In this document: piece by piece, positions 11,803-23,223 of the stretch
Numbering within the stretch: position 1 is the first letter of the stretch
How the letters are laid out: every line of letters begins with the position of its first letter
NCBI GenBank assembly: GCA_035771175.1
Contig: CM069590.1
Coordinates: 52,972,024-53,036,023, forward strand
Direction: 5' to 3'
Source of the DNA: Paratinospora sagittata
Taxonomy: Eukaryota > Streptophyta > Magnoliopsida > Ranunculales > Menispermaceae
Length of the DNA: 64,000 bases
Program-made: the position numbers and the translations under genes
Notes under the pieces: generated by a model
Seen by the model: the letters and a program-made list of their open reading frames with translations, nothing else
The model's database searches: none
What the model was told of the DNA's origin: nothing

Positions 11803-13340
11803 TTGAACCCTAGCAATCAAGATAGGCTTAAGAGGCTGGAGGAAATGTTTACTATCCAGCAGCAACAGAATGATCAACTCCTTGAGATGATTACCAAGCT
11901 GCAACATGACAGGCCACATTTTGATGCACCTGTTGTACAGGGTGTGGGCACTAGTAGTATTGGTGTCGTGACTGTTACTCCTCCTACTGAAGTTAGAGTA
12001 TTGACTCTTGAGTCCAATGAGAACATTGAGGAGAAAAAACGATATGAGAAAGTGATGAAAGCTTTCAAAATGCGGGAACCTCCAACATTTTTAGGCAGTT
12101 TAAAGCTTGAGGATGCCGAGAGTTGGATTCAGTGCATAGAGCTCATCTTTGACGATATGCAAGCTTTAGACAGAGATAGAGTTTGTCTGGCTAGATTTAA
12201 ATTGGTTGATGGGGCCGACAGATGGTGGGAAACTTCATGGAGATCTCCTGGTGAGGTCAAGTCTTGGACAAAATTCAAGGAATTGTTCTACTCTACTTAC
12301 TACCCGCGGTCAGAGGTTGATCGGCGGCACAATGAGTTTATTCAATTGACTCAAGGTAGTAGATCAGTTCGAGAGTACAAGCATGAATTTATTATACTCT
12401 CACTTTTTGCTCAAGAGTTGGTTCTTACCAATGCATTGAGGATGGCGAGACTTCGAGATGGTTTTCAGGATCAAATACGGCAGGGTTTAGCATTGGCTAG
12501 TGTGTCGACTTATGATCAGGCCTTGACACAAGCCATGGATTTTGAGACTGCTGAGGCTGCAGCGAGACCTAAGACGACGACTATCCCGTCAGTCCCTGTA
12601 TTTCCTTCTGATTCATCTTCTTCATCTTCGGGAAAGAAAAAAAAATGTGGAACAAGAAGTGTTGGGATAATAACAAGAAACCCAAGACTAGTAGTGGATT
12701 TTCTGGGGCTGATTCTTTTGTTACTCTTGATTCTGTGACATTTGCTCCAACATTTTACAGTAAGGGAGATCAGACTCCAGCTAGATCACAGAGTCAGTCA
12801 TAGACTGCATCTTCAGTTTCGAGACTCGTCATTACTTGCTTCATATGTGGTGTGAAAGGCCACAAGGCTAATCAGTGTCCTATGCCGAGGCAACCTTCTG
12901 CTTCAGCTATTTCTGTTGCATCTGGTACAAGGGAGCAAGCTAAGACAGTAACTGAACCAGATCCTGATGCCAACAAGAATTTGAAAGAGGGTATGATTTC
13001 TATCTGTGATATGATGATGCATGTATTGATTGATTCTGGTTCTACTTTATCATTCATATCTGGACATGTGGCAGATAGACTTAAATTGTCTGTTGTTAGA
13101 GCTAATACACCTTTGATTTTGAGTACAGCTACGGGTGAGAAAATCTACCCAGATATGATTTGTATGAATTGTGTTGTCAAATATGAGGAACTAGAGATGA
13201 TTGTGAACCTTAGGGTGTTAGAGTTCATCGATTTTGATGCTATGTTGGGTATGGATTGCTTTCATAAGCAGATTGTATTTCAGATCCCTGGGCGGCCATC
13301 ATTTGTTTACGAGGTATGACTATTACCAGACCACCTACCC
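11803..13340 (+). pseudogene. Ty3-gypsy gag-protease, broken and truncated
   Basis: The first frame (to 12738) is a Retrotrans_gag protein. A coiled N-terminus rich in Gln and Leu is followed by the capsid core with PPTFLGS, WIQCIE, DRWWETS and FYSTYYP. After an A-rich slip site (about 12640-12650) the frame is lost. A second frame holds a CX2CX4HX4C zinc knuckle (CFICGVKGHKANQC, about 12837-12880) and a retroviral-type aspartic protease with LIDSGST (about 13025) and LGMDC (about 13245). Reverse transcriptase, RNase H, integrase and 3' LTR are missing: the element runs into inverted copia sequence near 13.34-13.38 kb. The first frame has no ATG at its start; the earliest in-frame Met is residue 15. 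It cannot move on its own. Confidence 0.85.
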
Positions 13341-13379
13341 GAGGTAGGATGACTACTGATGTAGAAGCTGCGCTCATGG

Positions 13380-15978
13380 TTAGTATTTGGCCATTGGAGG
13401 AGAAGACATAACATGTCGATGCCAACAATCAGCTGCATAATGACCAAATTTGTTGCAGACATAACATTGAATGTTTGATTTATCACTGCGCTCATGCCCG
13501 CGACCTTGATTTTGTCCTCGACCATGTCCTCGGTAGCTCTATCGCTCTCTATTTTGATAACTATCAAATTTGAAATCTCCAAGAACTTTATCTGTATTAG
13601 AGGAACCTTCAGTCTTCAAGGCCTTTTCTGTAGGCTTCTCCACACTATTTTCATTCAACCGCTGCTCATGAGGCTGTAAGGACTCAGCCAACGCATCAAC
13701 TGTCAACAAGGATAGGTTCTTAGATTCTTTAGTTGCAACTGCGATATGCTCGAACTTCACGGTAAGAGATCGAAGTATCTTTTGAACTACGGTGAGTTCT
13801 TCGATTTTTTCACAATACTTTTCATCTGATTAACCAAAACTTGCACTTGGTTAATATAAGTCTCAATAGTGTAACACTCGTACCTTAGAATGATGTCATT
13901 TGGACTTAGGCTTTGATTTTGTGATATGTGTATGTAGATGGTATGGGGAGTCCATAAATGGTGAAACCCCCAATTTCTAACAAGAAATTTGAGGGGTTTC
14001 ATGGATTTGACCTAAACTAGGATTTTAGACCTAGGGTTTACTATTCAAATTGTATGTGATTTATTATAAATGCATGAGAAAATATGGATGTATGACACTC
14101 CAAATTACTGATTTTGATTAGTGGAAACCCTAGTGTAGAGAAATTTTGGCCTAGGCTATGTAATTTGGCAATTTTCTTGTAATTTGAGAAATTGCATGTG
14201 ATTTGGGGATTTTGCCCAAATTTGGGGATTTTGACCTAATTGATTTCAATTGATGAATTGACTTGTAATTAGTCTAATTAATTCTATTTATGATTGAATG
14301 TTATGTATTATGGTGTTTGGATCAACCTATTGCATTCAATTGGGTTAAATGTGGGTTAATTTAATATTAAATAGTTAAATTGAGCAATATGGAATTGGCT
14401 CATGAGTTTGACTACTTTAGAATCTTAATTGGCTTTTGATTTGGGTTTAAAAATATTGGTTTAGCACACTTTAAGGCTGATTTTCAGTTTTGGTAAACCA
14501 TGTTATTTCAGGATCTTGTGGTTTATCTATATAACCCAAATAGTCAATCGGAGGTTGTGGTGCTTGGGGTGATTAGTGCATCCAAGTGCTTTCTTTGGTT
14601 GGATTGACTAAGTCTAGCCAATCAAGTTGTGAATTCTACATGTAGCATTGTAGTCTAAAATGTTTTAAATGCTTATATAATGTAGTATGCATGATATATT
14701 GAATTCGTGAACTGTATTTGAACATAGTCAGTTGGAAAAGCAGTTGAGTTATGTGCATTCCCTAAGCTTGAGATTTCTTATAAAATCTCATTGGGCAGAC
14801 CGAGAATCATCAATTGTAGACCTTACAAAAGATTTCTATAGGTTGTGTATGTTAGGATTCACCTAGACATGGTACTTGTCTTGGTGGGCGAATCTTATGC
14901 TTCATACAATCCATAGAAATTTTGATAGATACGAGTAAGAAATTGATAGGGCATGGGTTTCGCGCACACATGACCCTTATATTAATTTTTACTCAGGAGG
15001 TATTAGGTTGCATATGCATGTTTATAAAATGGTATGCATTGTCTTGTTTATGACATGATACATTATATTGACATGTATGTAATATTGCTTAGACCCATGA
15101 TTATTTAAATGGTTTTAATGATTTTTGCAATGTTTTACTTAAATGCATATATATGTTGCCACTTGTATAAAACATTCACTGAGCTTGTTGTAGCTCACCT
15201 CTCATCTTTATCTTTTTAGGATCTGGAAGCTTAGCTGCGAAACGTTCCCGTACTGTTGTTGCCGTAAGTGTTTAATATTTTTTCGCAATTTATTTTGATA
15301 AATTGTACCATATAACACCTAATGATTATACTTAACATTTAGATGAGTTTGTACTTATGGTTAAGTATATTATGTATTTTTGAACACTATGGACTTGGAG
15401 AAAAAAATTTTGGTTGTCATTTTGGATATGTTTTATATGATGGTCTTATATTATGTCCATGTGTTTATTGCTGTGTATTTAGAATTATGGTTTGTGTTAG
15501 AAGGCTTATCGGGATGTCGTATGTATTGAGGGAAGATATACACGGGGTTTCGTGCTAGTAATGACATCACAGATAGTGGGTCGTGACAATAAACTCTACA
15601 TTCTCCATATGAAGCAACTCAAATTGACGTCTCAATGTCTGTAGACGTACTTTTCTGACTTTGTCTGCACCTTTGTAGGACTTGTATAATATGTCTCACG
15701 CTTCTTTAGCTGTAGTCGCTCTCTACACCTTCTCGAATGCTACATCATTGAGAGTCTGAAGGATAAAATTTAATGCTTTTTTATCCTTCTTTCGATTTTC
15801 ACTTACCGCATCTCGCTAATCAGTTCGTACGTTATCACCTGGATCGACGAACCCTTGTTATACTATATCCAATAATTCTTGATAAGCAAATAAAGTTTTC
15901 ATCTGCTTGTTCCATCTATCATACTTTTTGCCATCAAGTGGGGAGTGACAGTTGAAGTAAACTGTTATTTGAGGCCAT
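13380..15978 (-). pseudogene. Ty1-copia gag, interrupted by a gypsy-type LTR
   Basis: On the minus strand a copia gag begins with an ATG at 15978 and reads through LPTFDGKKYDRWNKQMKT to about 15592. It resumes at about 13863 with YINQVQVLVNQMK, LTVDALAESLQPHEQR and a zinc knuckle (CYVCNKFGHYAADC, around 13420-13465). The two halves abut exactly in the family alignment (MENVEF then IETY), so the 1.7 kb between them is an insertion. The frame carries several in-frame stops in the N-terminal half and frame changes in the C-terminal half. It is a decayed relic. Confidence 0.8.
13870..15588. mobile_element. Solo LTR-like gypsy insertion inside copia gag
   Basis: A block of about 1.72 kb begins TGTAACACTCG and ends GGGTCGTGACA. 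It contains no coding sequence, and its borders coincide with the break in the copia gag. The 5-mer CAATA flanks it (13864-13868 and 15587-15591). The right copy overlaps the terminal CA and one extra G lies between the left copy and TG, so the exact end points are ambiguous by one or two bases. Near its right side (15177-15225) it shares with the LTR at 9.5-11.6 kb the stretch ACTGAGCT followed by a T-rich tract ending in AGG. Best read as a solo LTR left by recombination between the two LTRs of a gypsy element. Confidence 0.7.
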
Positions 15979-16309
15979 GGTTCTTAAATTCAAAAGATAA
16001 CAAATCAAGGTTGATCAACTAATCAACTCCAAATCCACCAAAACAAAACAGATAACCTTTATGAGATAAGGTGGAGTGCCCCTGGGAGTTGTTTTAATAA
16101 ACAACTATCTTCTTTTTTATTTTCTGCAAAACGTTGTTGCCTCTGCTACGTTTATTTTTTTGTTTTACCAACGATCTACTACAGCACCGTCAGTACGTCT
16201 TCCTTCTTGTTCTTCTTCGTTGCGAACAACTAAGGCTATGCAATTTCAAGCACGCTGAATGCCAAAATCGCAACAGCACAAGAACTCTGTCAAAACGTGA
16301 TGCTCAGTC

Positions 16310-16580
16310 TTCAACCAACCCATCATTATCATGTTGTTCAACGTCAATGCTAAGAACGTACGACATGAGGCCAATATCTGTCATCTCAAACTTTTACATC
16401 ATGGCCATTTTGAACTCTTGAATCATGTTGATTTTGGTGCCAGTGAAAACCAGATCATCAACATAGAGAGAAACAATTAATATAGCACCAGTAGACGCAT
16501 CTATCTTTACATATAAAACAAATTCAGAAACATACTTTTGTAGACCATAAATTTGAAAAAACTGATCTACTCTTTATTTC
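16310..16580 (-). pseudogene. Ty1-copia reverse transcriptase fragment
   Basis: Minus-strand translation gives RVDQFFQIYGLQKYVSE, then LYVDDLVFTG (the copia YVDD catalytic motif) and FEMTDIGLMSY. It lies upstream of the gag on the same strand, the wrong order for one element, so it comes from a different or rearranged copy. It is closely related to the plus-strand RT at 19324-19482 and forms an inverted repeat with it. Confidence 0.8.
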
Positions 16581-16614
16581 CTCACTTTTATTGATGACTC
16601 CAACAAAAAAATTT

Positions 16615-19600
16615 GGATTTATTTTCTGGCTAATAAATCTGACACTTTTGATTGCCTCTAGAAATTTAAATCTTTTGTTGAAAAGCAAAGTAGTCGCCAT
16701 ATCAAAGTGTTACGAACCGATGGTGGCGGTGAATACACTTCTAGAGCTTTTGCTGATTACTATACAACTTAAGGTGTAACACCGTGTAGTTTTACTTATA
16801 CACCTACGTTAAGAAATACGTATACGTACGCGTATGCGAACGTATGAATTAAACGTATATGTATATAAATATACCTAAATTAAGTAAATTATATTATTAA
16901 ATGTCATATTATCATTAGAGTATAAGATGATTAAATGACCTTGAAATGATATTTGTATAAGATAATATACCTTGATTAATGTATAAGGTATAAGATGATA
17001 TAAATATTATATATTTCTCGTTCACTCATCTCATTTCCTCATCTCTCTCTCAAACGTATTTCTCATTTATCTCATTTCCTTCATCTCTCTCTCAAATGTG
17101 AAAAAGGGAAAAAAACAAAAAGAAGAAGAAACAGAGAGCGAGAGAACAGAGAGAAAGAAGAGAAAAAAAAGGGGAACGCGGGATTTTCGCCGAATCGAGA
17201 CCCACGGTAACTATTTTTCACACTATAATAAAAAGGTCACATTATCTTCAAATTTTAAGAGTCTGAAGTAATTATTTGAATGGAAAGAAACTGAATATGA
17301 GGCAATAAATGTGGCAAGACTTCCCGAAGGATTTGATTTTACATTGAATTGTTATCCTGGGAAAGACCAATATGTTGCTGAGACATTGAGCAGGAAACAG
17401 GCTGAAATTGAAGTAGTATCTATCAGTTAGCCATAAATGGAGATTGTTTGTGAGTGAGAGTTATAGTTATGGGTGTACTCTCTATTACTCCATGTGTTGA
17501 TATTTGTGCTCGAATGCATGTTCAGCTGATTGATACTCATATTCAGAGAGTAAAATTTATGATGAGACGAGTATGATATCAGTATAAAAGATTATGTAAT
17601 TGATAATATGGATTGTGTTAAATGAAGATGAGATTCAAATGGTATCTTATGGGTTATGGGTAGATATGATACCATCTGGATGACTATTGATGGACGTGAT
17701 TAGGACTGACATTATTGATGTACGTATGCTTTGGAAGAAGTAGTTACATGTTTTATATATTTTGATATATATATAATTATCACACATCTTATATATGGAT
17801 TACCATCTAGAGGGGTTAGTTTGGAAAAAATGAGATATCAATAGTTATTTTGAATTGTTAAGATATTTGGCGATGATATATATATATATTTGGATGATGG
17901 AATGTTTGATTTATGAATGACAATGGTTGTTTTTTGGATTATGATATACATAGATGGAATGATTATGTATATATATGGAGATGATTTGATTTGTGGTATA
18001 TCAGGTTTTGTGAAATGCCCATTTTATGGAAAAATGCTGCCGAAATTTTTGAAAATTCTGGAAATGATTGTGAGATTATGTAAAGGCTGACAGTGTATTG
18101 TATATTGTATATGAGTATATACAGTATATAATACATTGTGCCAGTCATGACTTCAGCCTACGTCAGGGGCGTCGTGACATAAGGGATCAAACATGAGATC
18201 ACAACCCCATACACACCGCAACATAATGATGTTGCTAAGTGAAAGAACTTGAGTATCATGGATATGGTGTGGAGCATGTTGAAAGCCAAAGGCATGTCAC
18301 ATACTTTTTGGACTAAAGCTATTGCCTATTTATTTGTTGAATAGATCCCCTACAAAGGCCCTCCCGCATATTACTACTGAAGAAGCTTGGAGCGGATACA
18401 AACCAAGTGTTGCACGCTTGCAAGTTTTTGGATTTGTTGCATATGTACATGTCCCTGATAAAACTAGAAGAAAGCTAGATGACAAGGGCATGAAGACAAT
18501 ATTCATTGGGTACAAGAGTGACAAATTCTGTGGCTATAAGCTTTATAATCCTACCACTAATGCAGTCATAGTGAATAGAGATGTCTTATTTGATGAGCAA
18601 GATGTTTGGCATTGGGATGACATGGAACGTGGTGTTAAGCTACCAACAATCATTTCTTTTGATGATGTGGCATCTACTTCGTATAGTGTTCCTTTGAGTA
18701 CTAGAGCAGACATCGTAGTCACTAGTAGCATACCTCAGCGTGTTATTCAACTACCTGCCAGATTGCGAGATTTTGAAGTTTCTTCTGATAATGCCACTGA
18801 TGATGATGAAAATCTGGTCCATTATGCCACGTTTGCTAATACTGATCCCATTACATTTGAGGAAGCTATACAAGAACAAAATTGGGTTGCTGCAATGAAT
18901 TCTGAGATTCACTCTATTGAGAAGAGTGACATTTGGGAGCTTGTTGACATTTTCCAAGGTCATAAGGCAATTGATGTGAAGTGAGTCTTTAGGACCAAAA
19001 GGAAGCTAAATGGTGATGTCGATTGCTACAAAGCACGGCTTGTGGCAAAAGGTTATGAGCATAGAATTGGATTTGATTATCAGGAAATGTTTGCTCTCGT
19101 TGCTCGCGTTGAGATTGTGTGATTGTTCATTGCCATAGCTGCTCAGAAACATTGGAAGGTTCATCAAATGAATGTTAAATCAGCCTTCTTGAATGTGTAT
19201 TTAGATGAAGATGTCTATGTGAAGCAGCCAATTGGATATGTGAAACAGGGGTTTGAGGATAAAATCTACAAGTTGAAGAAGACACTTTATGAGTTCAAGC
19301 AAGCACCACGTGCCTAGAACAAAAGAGTAGATCAATTTTTTCAAACTTATGGTCTACAAAAGTGTGTTTCTGAACATGCTTTATATGTGAAGATTGATGT
19401 GCTATGCTAATTGTTTCTTTCTATGTTGATGATCTGGTTTTCATTGACAACAACTTCAACATGATTCAAGAGTTCAAAAAGGTATGATACAAGAGTTTGA
19501 AATGACAGATATTGGCCTCATGTTATATTTTATGAGCATTGAGGTTGAACAAGGTGATGATGAAATTTTTATGAGTTATAAGAGATATGCTTTGGAAGTC

Positions 19601-19620
19601 TTGAAGAAGTTTATGAGAAA
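16615..19620 (+). pseudogene. Ty1-copia integrase-reverse transcriptase relic
   Basis: The plus strand encodes the end of an integrase core ([16 protein letters not shown] near 16690-16750). After an inserted element (16775-18179) it continues with GIKHEITTPYTPQHN and FWTKA. Then come the frame 18322-18984 (LNRSPTKAL, IFIGYKSDKFCGYKLYNP, FEEAIQEQNWVAAMNSEI) and reverse transcriptase pieces: [21 protein letters not shown] and LYEFKQAPRA to 19317, then a fragment with the FYVDDLVF-type motif to about 19480. In-frame stops occur, for example after IDVK (about 18982), near 19120 and at 19317. The RNase H domain and 3' LTR are absent. Confidence 0.85.
16775..18179. mobile_element. Deleted gypsy element inserted in copia integrase
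   Basis: A 1405-bp block has TG...CA ends (TGTAACACCG to GGCGTCGTGACA) and a perfect 5-bp target duplication TAAGG (16770-16774 and 18180-18184). It splits a copia integrase exactly. Inside, about 17280-17430 on the plus strand encodes a decayed gypsy RNase H tail (FDFTLNCYPGKDQYVAxTLSRK, where YHPGKxNxVADxLSRK is usual). It is therefore not a pure LTR but an element whose LTR sequences enclose a scrap of pol. Both flanks of this scrap are non-coding. The ends resemble the solo LTR at 13870-15588. Confidence 0.8.
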
Positions 19621-20300
19621 TTAAGAATTAAAAGATTTAGATCGAACCGTTACGGCTTAAAAGTGGAAAGCATCCAGTCCCTTGCTTAATTGCTGCAATT
19701 GGTCCAGTCAACAAAAACTCTTAGCTACTTTAGTAACAGGTAAGAACGCATTCAATCATTTTCTAATAAAATGCAAATTTCCAAAGCTAGAGCTAAGACT
19801 AGATAAGATATATACCAGGGAAAAAATTGTTAATCTTTTTTCGCTTTTTCCGATCTTGATCGCCCAGAAAGTATTGTGAAGTGGGACAGCCGAATAATAA
19901 TATATAGAATCTCTTGCTTACATAAAGTTTCCCGCAAACGTTGTCCGAGAATCCAAGATACCGCAAGAGGGCGCAAGAATGGAATGCCAAATTGGCCGCG
20001 CACGCAGCACCTCCACCAACCGTCTTACGAAATCCCTCTTTGTGTATATCTTCCAAATCGATGATAAAGAATATATTTATGTTTCGCGATAGCGGACACT
20101 ATAGACCGATATTCGCATGATCGACGCATCGATTGGGTTGTGGAGCAAGTTGCTGGGATTCAAAGGGGGATCTCTCTGCTTATAATGTTGCCGAATCTTG
20201 CATTCCTCTTTTTTATCCTACACGCTTTGCTCGCCTCGAATACGAGAATTAGAAATATCATTAGCAATTTAGCATTTAGCAACTTGTTGTTCTGTAGTAT
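19621..20300. other. Unassigned CpG-containing segment
   Basis: After the copia relic ends (about 19620), composition changes. From about 19860 to 20240 the sequence is richer in CG dinucleotides (CCGCGCACGC, TTCGCATGATCGACGCATCG) than its surroundings. Several overlapping frames on both strands look coding-like (85 codons on minus at 19799-20056) but carry no domain I recognise. An organelle-derived insertion or an unmethylated exon remnant would fit; neither can be shown by eye. Confidence 0.3.
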
Positions 20301-21240
20301 TATCAAATAACCACTTTGTCTATGGCCTCGTAGAATTCATATATACTCGGTGGATTCTTCATATTTCTATGATCTACTTGATTAAGCATGGAAGTAACTT
20401 AAATGCCCCAAGGCTAAAATTGTTTGACTGCTCTTGTGATGTATGTCTAGGACTTAAAGATCTCAAGAAAAAAGAAGAAAAAAATAAAAAATAAAAAATA
20501 AAAAATTCTCTAAGCCAATTTGAGACTAATCTGTCTTCTTAATCACAGGTAAGCAAGCCAAAGAGATTTGTGAAAAACTTAATTTTGTGCATTTTTTTTT
20601 TCCTTTTTCTTTCCGGTAAGTATAGATAAATATGATGTAGATCACCCAAATGGAGTCACTTGTGTGATGAAATCCAATTCATCTTGAGTGGTGATACATT
20701 ATTGGTGGGGTGTGCACAAATTGTTGACCTCTGAGGTCCTGTGGTGCATTTAATTTTAGAGCGTAAAGAGATTAATATTGAGTCATATTTGGGTTAGTAT
20801 AAGAATAAGATGAAATAGTTGTCGTCTTTGACAAATATGATGTTGGTTAAATTTTGCATTAACATTATGACAACTTATTCTCGTAAATAACAATTTTATC
20901 TATTCACATTTATAACAGACAACAGTTATTCTAAAGCATAAAATCAAAACCTCAAAGAATCACATCATGTAGGCTGTAGAATCAAATCTATTTTTCATTA
21001 TTTCATTTAGATATTAATTATTTACATGCAATATTGGTGTTCGCATTTCAAGTCAGTTTTACGTGACAGATATATGCTTCTAACATTCATAAATTTTACC
21101 ACGAAGACTGTCAGAGAGTTAATGGGTAATATTTACACTCAAACGATAAAGTATATTATTATTTTACATTAGATTAATTGAATTTACACGTGCCTCGTTA
21201 AGTAACGGGAAACCTGTTAGCTAAACAACACCAAGAACCA
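20300..21240. other. Intergenic, nothing recognised
   Basis: AT-rich, with an A-rich tract (20463-20505). No frame, repeat or RNA gene is supported. Confidence 0.5.
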
Positions 21241-21482
21241 GGACAGATTTGTGAAATGTTCAAAGTTCAAACGAAGAGTTCCCGCCTCTTTTGCTTCCGT
21301 ATTTATGCGACATTCCCGCTTCCTCTACCTCTGTAAAAAAAAAAAGAAATCACAATCCCCGCAAGTTATGGATCCCCTTCTCCAACAAACAGATCGTATT
21401 TGTTCTCAATTTCATCGATCCTCGATCTTTCCGCTTCGCTGGTTTATGATCATCTGGTTCCGCCTTATTGTTCCTGTTAAAG

Positions 21483-21515
21483 ATGGAGTCAAGGACTCTC
21501 GCGAGAATCTCGCAG
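21483..21515 (+). other. Possible first coding exon of an unknown gene
   Basis: A C/T-rich leader (from about 21250) precedes an ATG followed by ten codons (MESRTLARISQ) and a good GTAAGC donor at 21516. This resembles the 5' end of a plant gene with a short first exon. A possible acceptor (CTGCAG, about 21607) would add only KHCQIPYFIIK before a stop, so no full product could be assembled before the convergent RADIALIS-like gene. It may be an orphaned 5' end left by a rearrangement. Confidence 0.2.
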
Positions 21516-22301
21516 GTAAGCAATTCTGAGATTCGTGAAATCTGATCTGGTAGTTATTTTTTCCTGGATTATTCTTGTGGATTTTTTTGTTTTTTTGCAA
21601 TCTGCAGAAGCATTGCCAGATTCCGTATTTTATTATTAAGTAGTTGTCGTTTTGTAGACTATTACCGATCCAAGCGATTAAATTAACATCACCGAATATT
21701 AGAATCCGTAATGGCAGATGATGTCACGCAACTTTGATTATTCTGTTTTGGTCTTCTTCGATTGTAATGGTCGACTGCTTTTTGCAGTATGCGAATTGCA
21801 TTGTCATTGTGTTTTGAAATCCTAAACTAGTAATCGCATCGTCATTGTGTTCTGAAATTACAAACTAGTAATCACTACTCAATCTTACTGAAATTTAGAC
21901 TGTATGTATAGAATTAGAGAAGCATTACAGTGGTTGATAACAGCTAGCAGGAAGAAAAATAGACCATAAGAAAAAGGAGAAAACGTTTCCAAGCATTACG
22001 CTTTTTACACCTTTTACATATTTGCGTCTATATATGCTGCTTTAGCTTCCTAGGAGCATTGCATACTTCAGAAGCCTACAAGAGAGAAAAATCAAAGCAA
22101 GAATAATTGTCAGAGTCAAGAATTTGAGGGAGAAAAAACAACCAAACTGTAGATGAAGAAGAGGTAGTTGGCTTCAAAATACTTGGTTTGCTAGAAAGTA
22201 TCTGTTGTTTAGTGCGAATAGCGGCAATGAACGAAAAGGTGGAGAGGAATGGGACAAGTGAAGAAAGAAATTAGAACCTGCAGGAAGGTCAAGATTGACA
22301 C

Positions 22302-22342
<41 letters not shown>
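22302..22342. repeat. (GA)n microsatellite
   Basis: About 40 bp of almost pure AG dinucleotides, interrupted once by AAG, lying downstream of the RADIALIS-like gene. Confidence 0.9.
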
Positions 22343-22971
22343 TAGGTTTAGATGTCATATGAGTTCTTCCCAAACCATGAAAACTTACGAATTAATGGAG
22401 CATTTCCTTCTTTAATTCTCAAATTAACAATTCCTCGGATTGCGAGGATAGAATTAGAATTAATTAAGACTTAAAGGATATTTTCCTCTTTCTTTGTTTG
22501 AGCTTGTGGCTCATCTGTTATTTGTCTTTAGAAGTTCAATTACAGCGTCAGGGTAGTCTGCCGTAGCCTGAAAAATTAAGAAGTCATTTTGGTGGAACAT
22601 TATTTGTAGGTTATTCGGCCAAATAGCAGAACCGTTTTCAGGGGAAAACAAGGCTCGAAGAAAGGAGCCATTTTTTTTTCCTGAGGGTTGATACCCTAAC
22701 GATCAAAGGGCTACCGACACCCCAATAGAATAGAAAGACACATATACTCTATGTTAGTGAGGCTCCAATTTATACCCTTATGGAAGGTTGAAGCCATGCG
22801 GTTACAGTCTACAAATAGGTAATCACAGAGGAAAATAAAAATTAAGAGAAAAAGAATGATATGATAGTCATGAATGAACGACGGAAGTTGGAATTGATTT
22901 AGAATCACAGGTAATAAAGAGATGCTACTATGCTTCTGATTACCTCTTCTTCTCCGGTTGCTGAGGTTTTT

Positions 22972-23223
22972 TCAGTTGCTTGCTCCAGTTGATCTGTATT
23001 TAGGAAAGGGAACCTGACCAGACTCAATGTGTTTAAGATCCTCTATAAGGATCTTGTAATGCCTCTCCACTTCCTCTGCAGATTTCCCACCAACAGCCTG
23101 AGCTACCTTTTCCCAGCGGTCAGGGGCGTCCTTGTCAAAAAACGCGAGGGCCTTCTCGAATGATTTGTTGTCTTTGGGAGACCACACTGAGCTTGCGCTG
23201 CTACGCCTAGAGCTGGATGCCAT
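22972..23223 (-). CDS. RADIALIS-like SANT/MYB small protein
   Basis: An 83-residue protein consisting of little more than one MYB/SANT repeat (about residues 14-65). Tryptophans lie in [14 protein letters not shown] and DRWEKVA, then come [14 protein letters not shown] and the family's [10 protein letters not shown] tail. RADIALIS-like (RL/RSM) proteins are nuclear. In Antirrhinum, RADIALIS controls dorsal petal identity by competing with DIVARICATA-type MYBs for a shared partner; homologues also act in seedling growth and hormone responses. The length is in the normal range (about 80-100). The frame ends in a TGA at 22972; a donor-like AGAG|GTAATC about 35 bp later suggests a 3'-UTR intron. 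MASSSRR is the natural start. Which RL paralogue it is cannot be settled. Confidence 0.93.
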   Translation of the reverse strand: MASSSRRSSASSVWSPKDNKSFEKALAFFDKDAPDRWEKVAQAVGGKSAEEVERHYKILIEDLKHIESGQVPFPKYRSTGASN

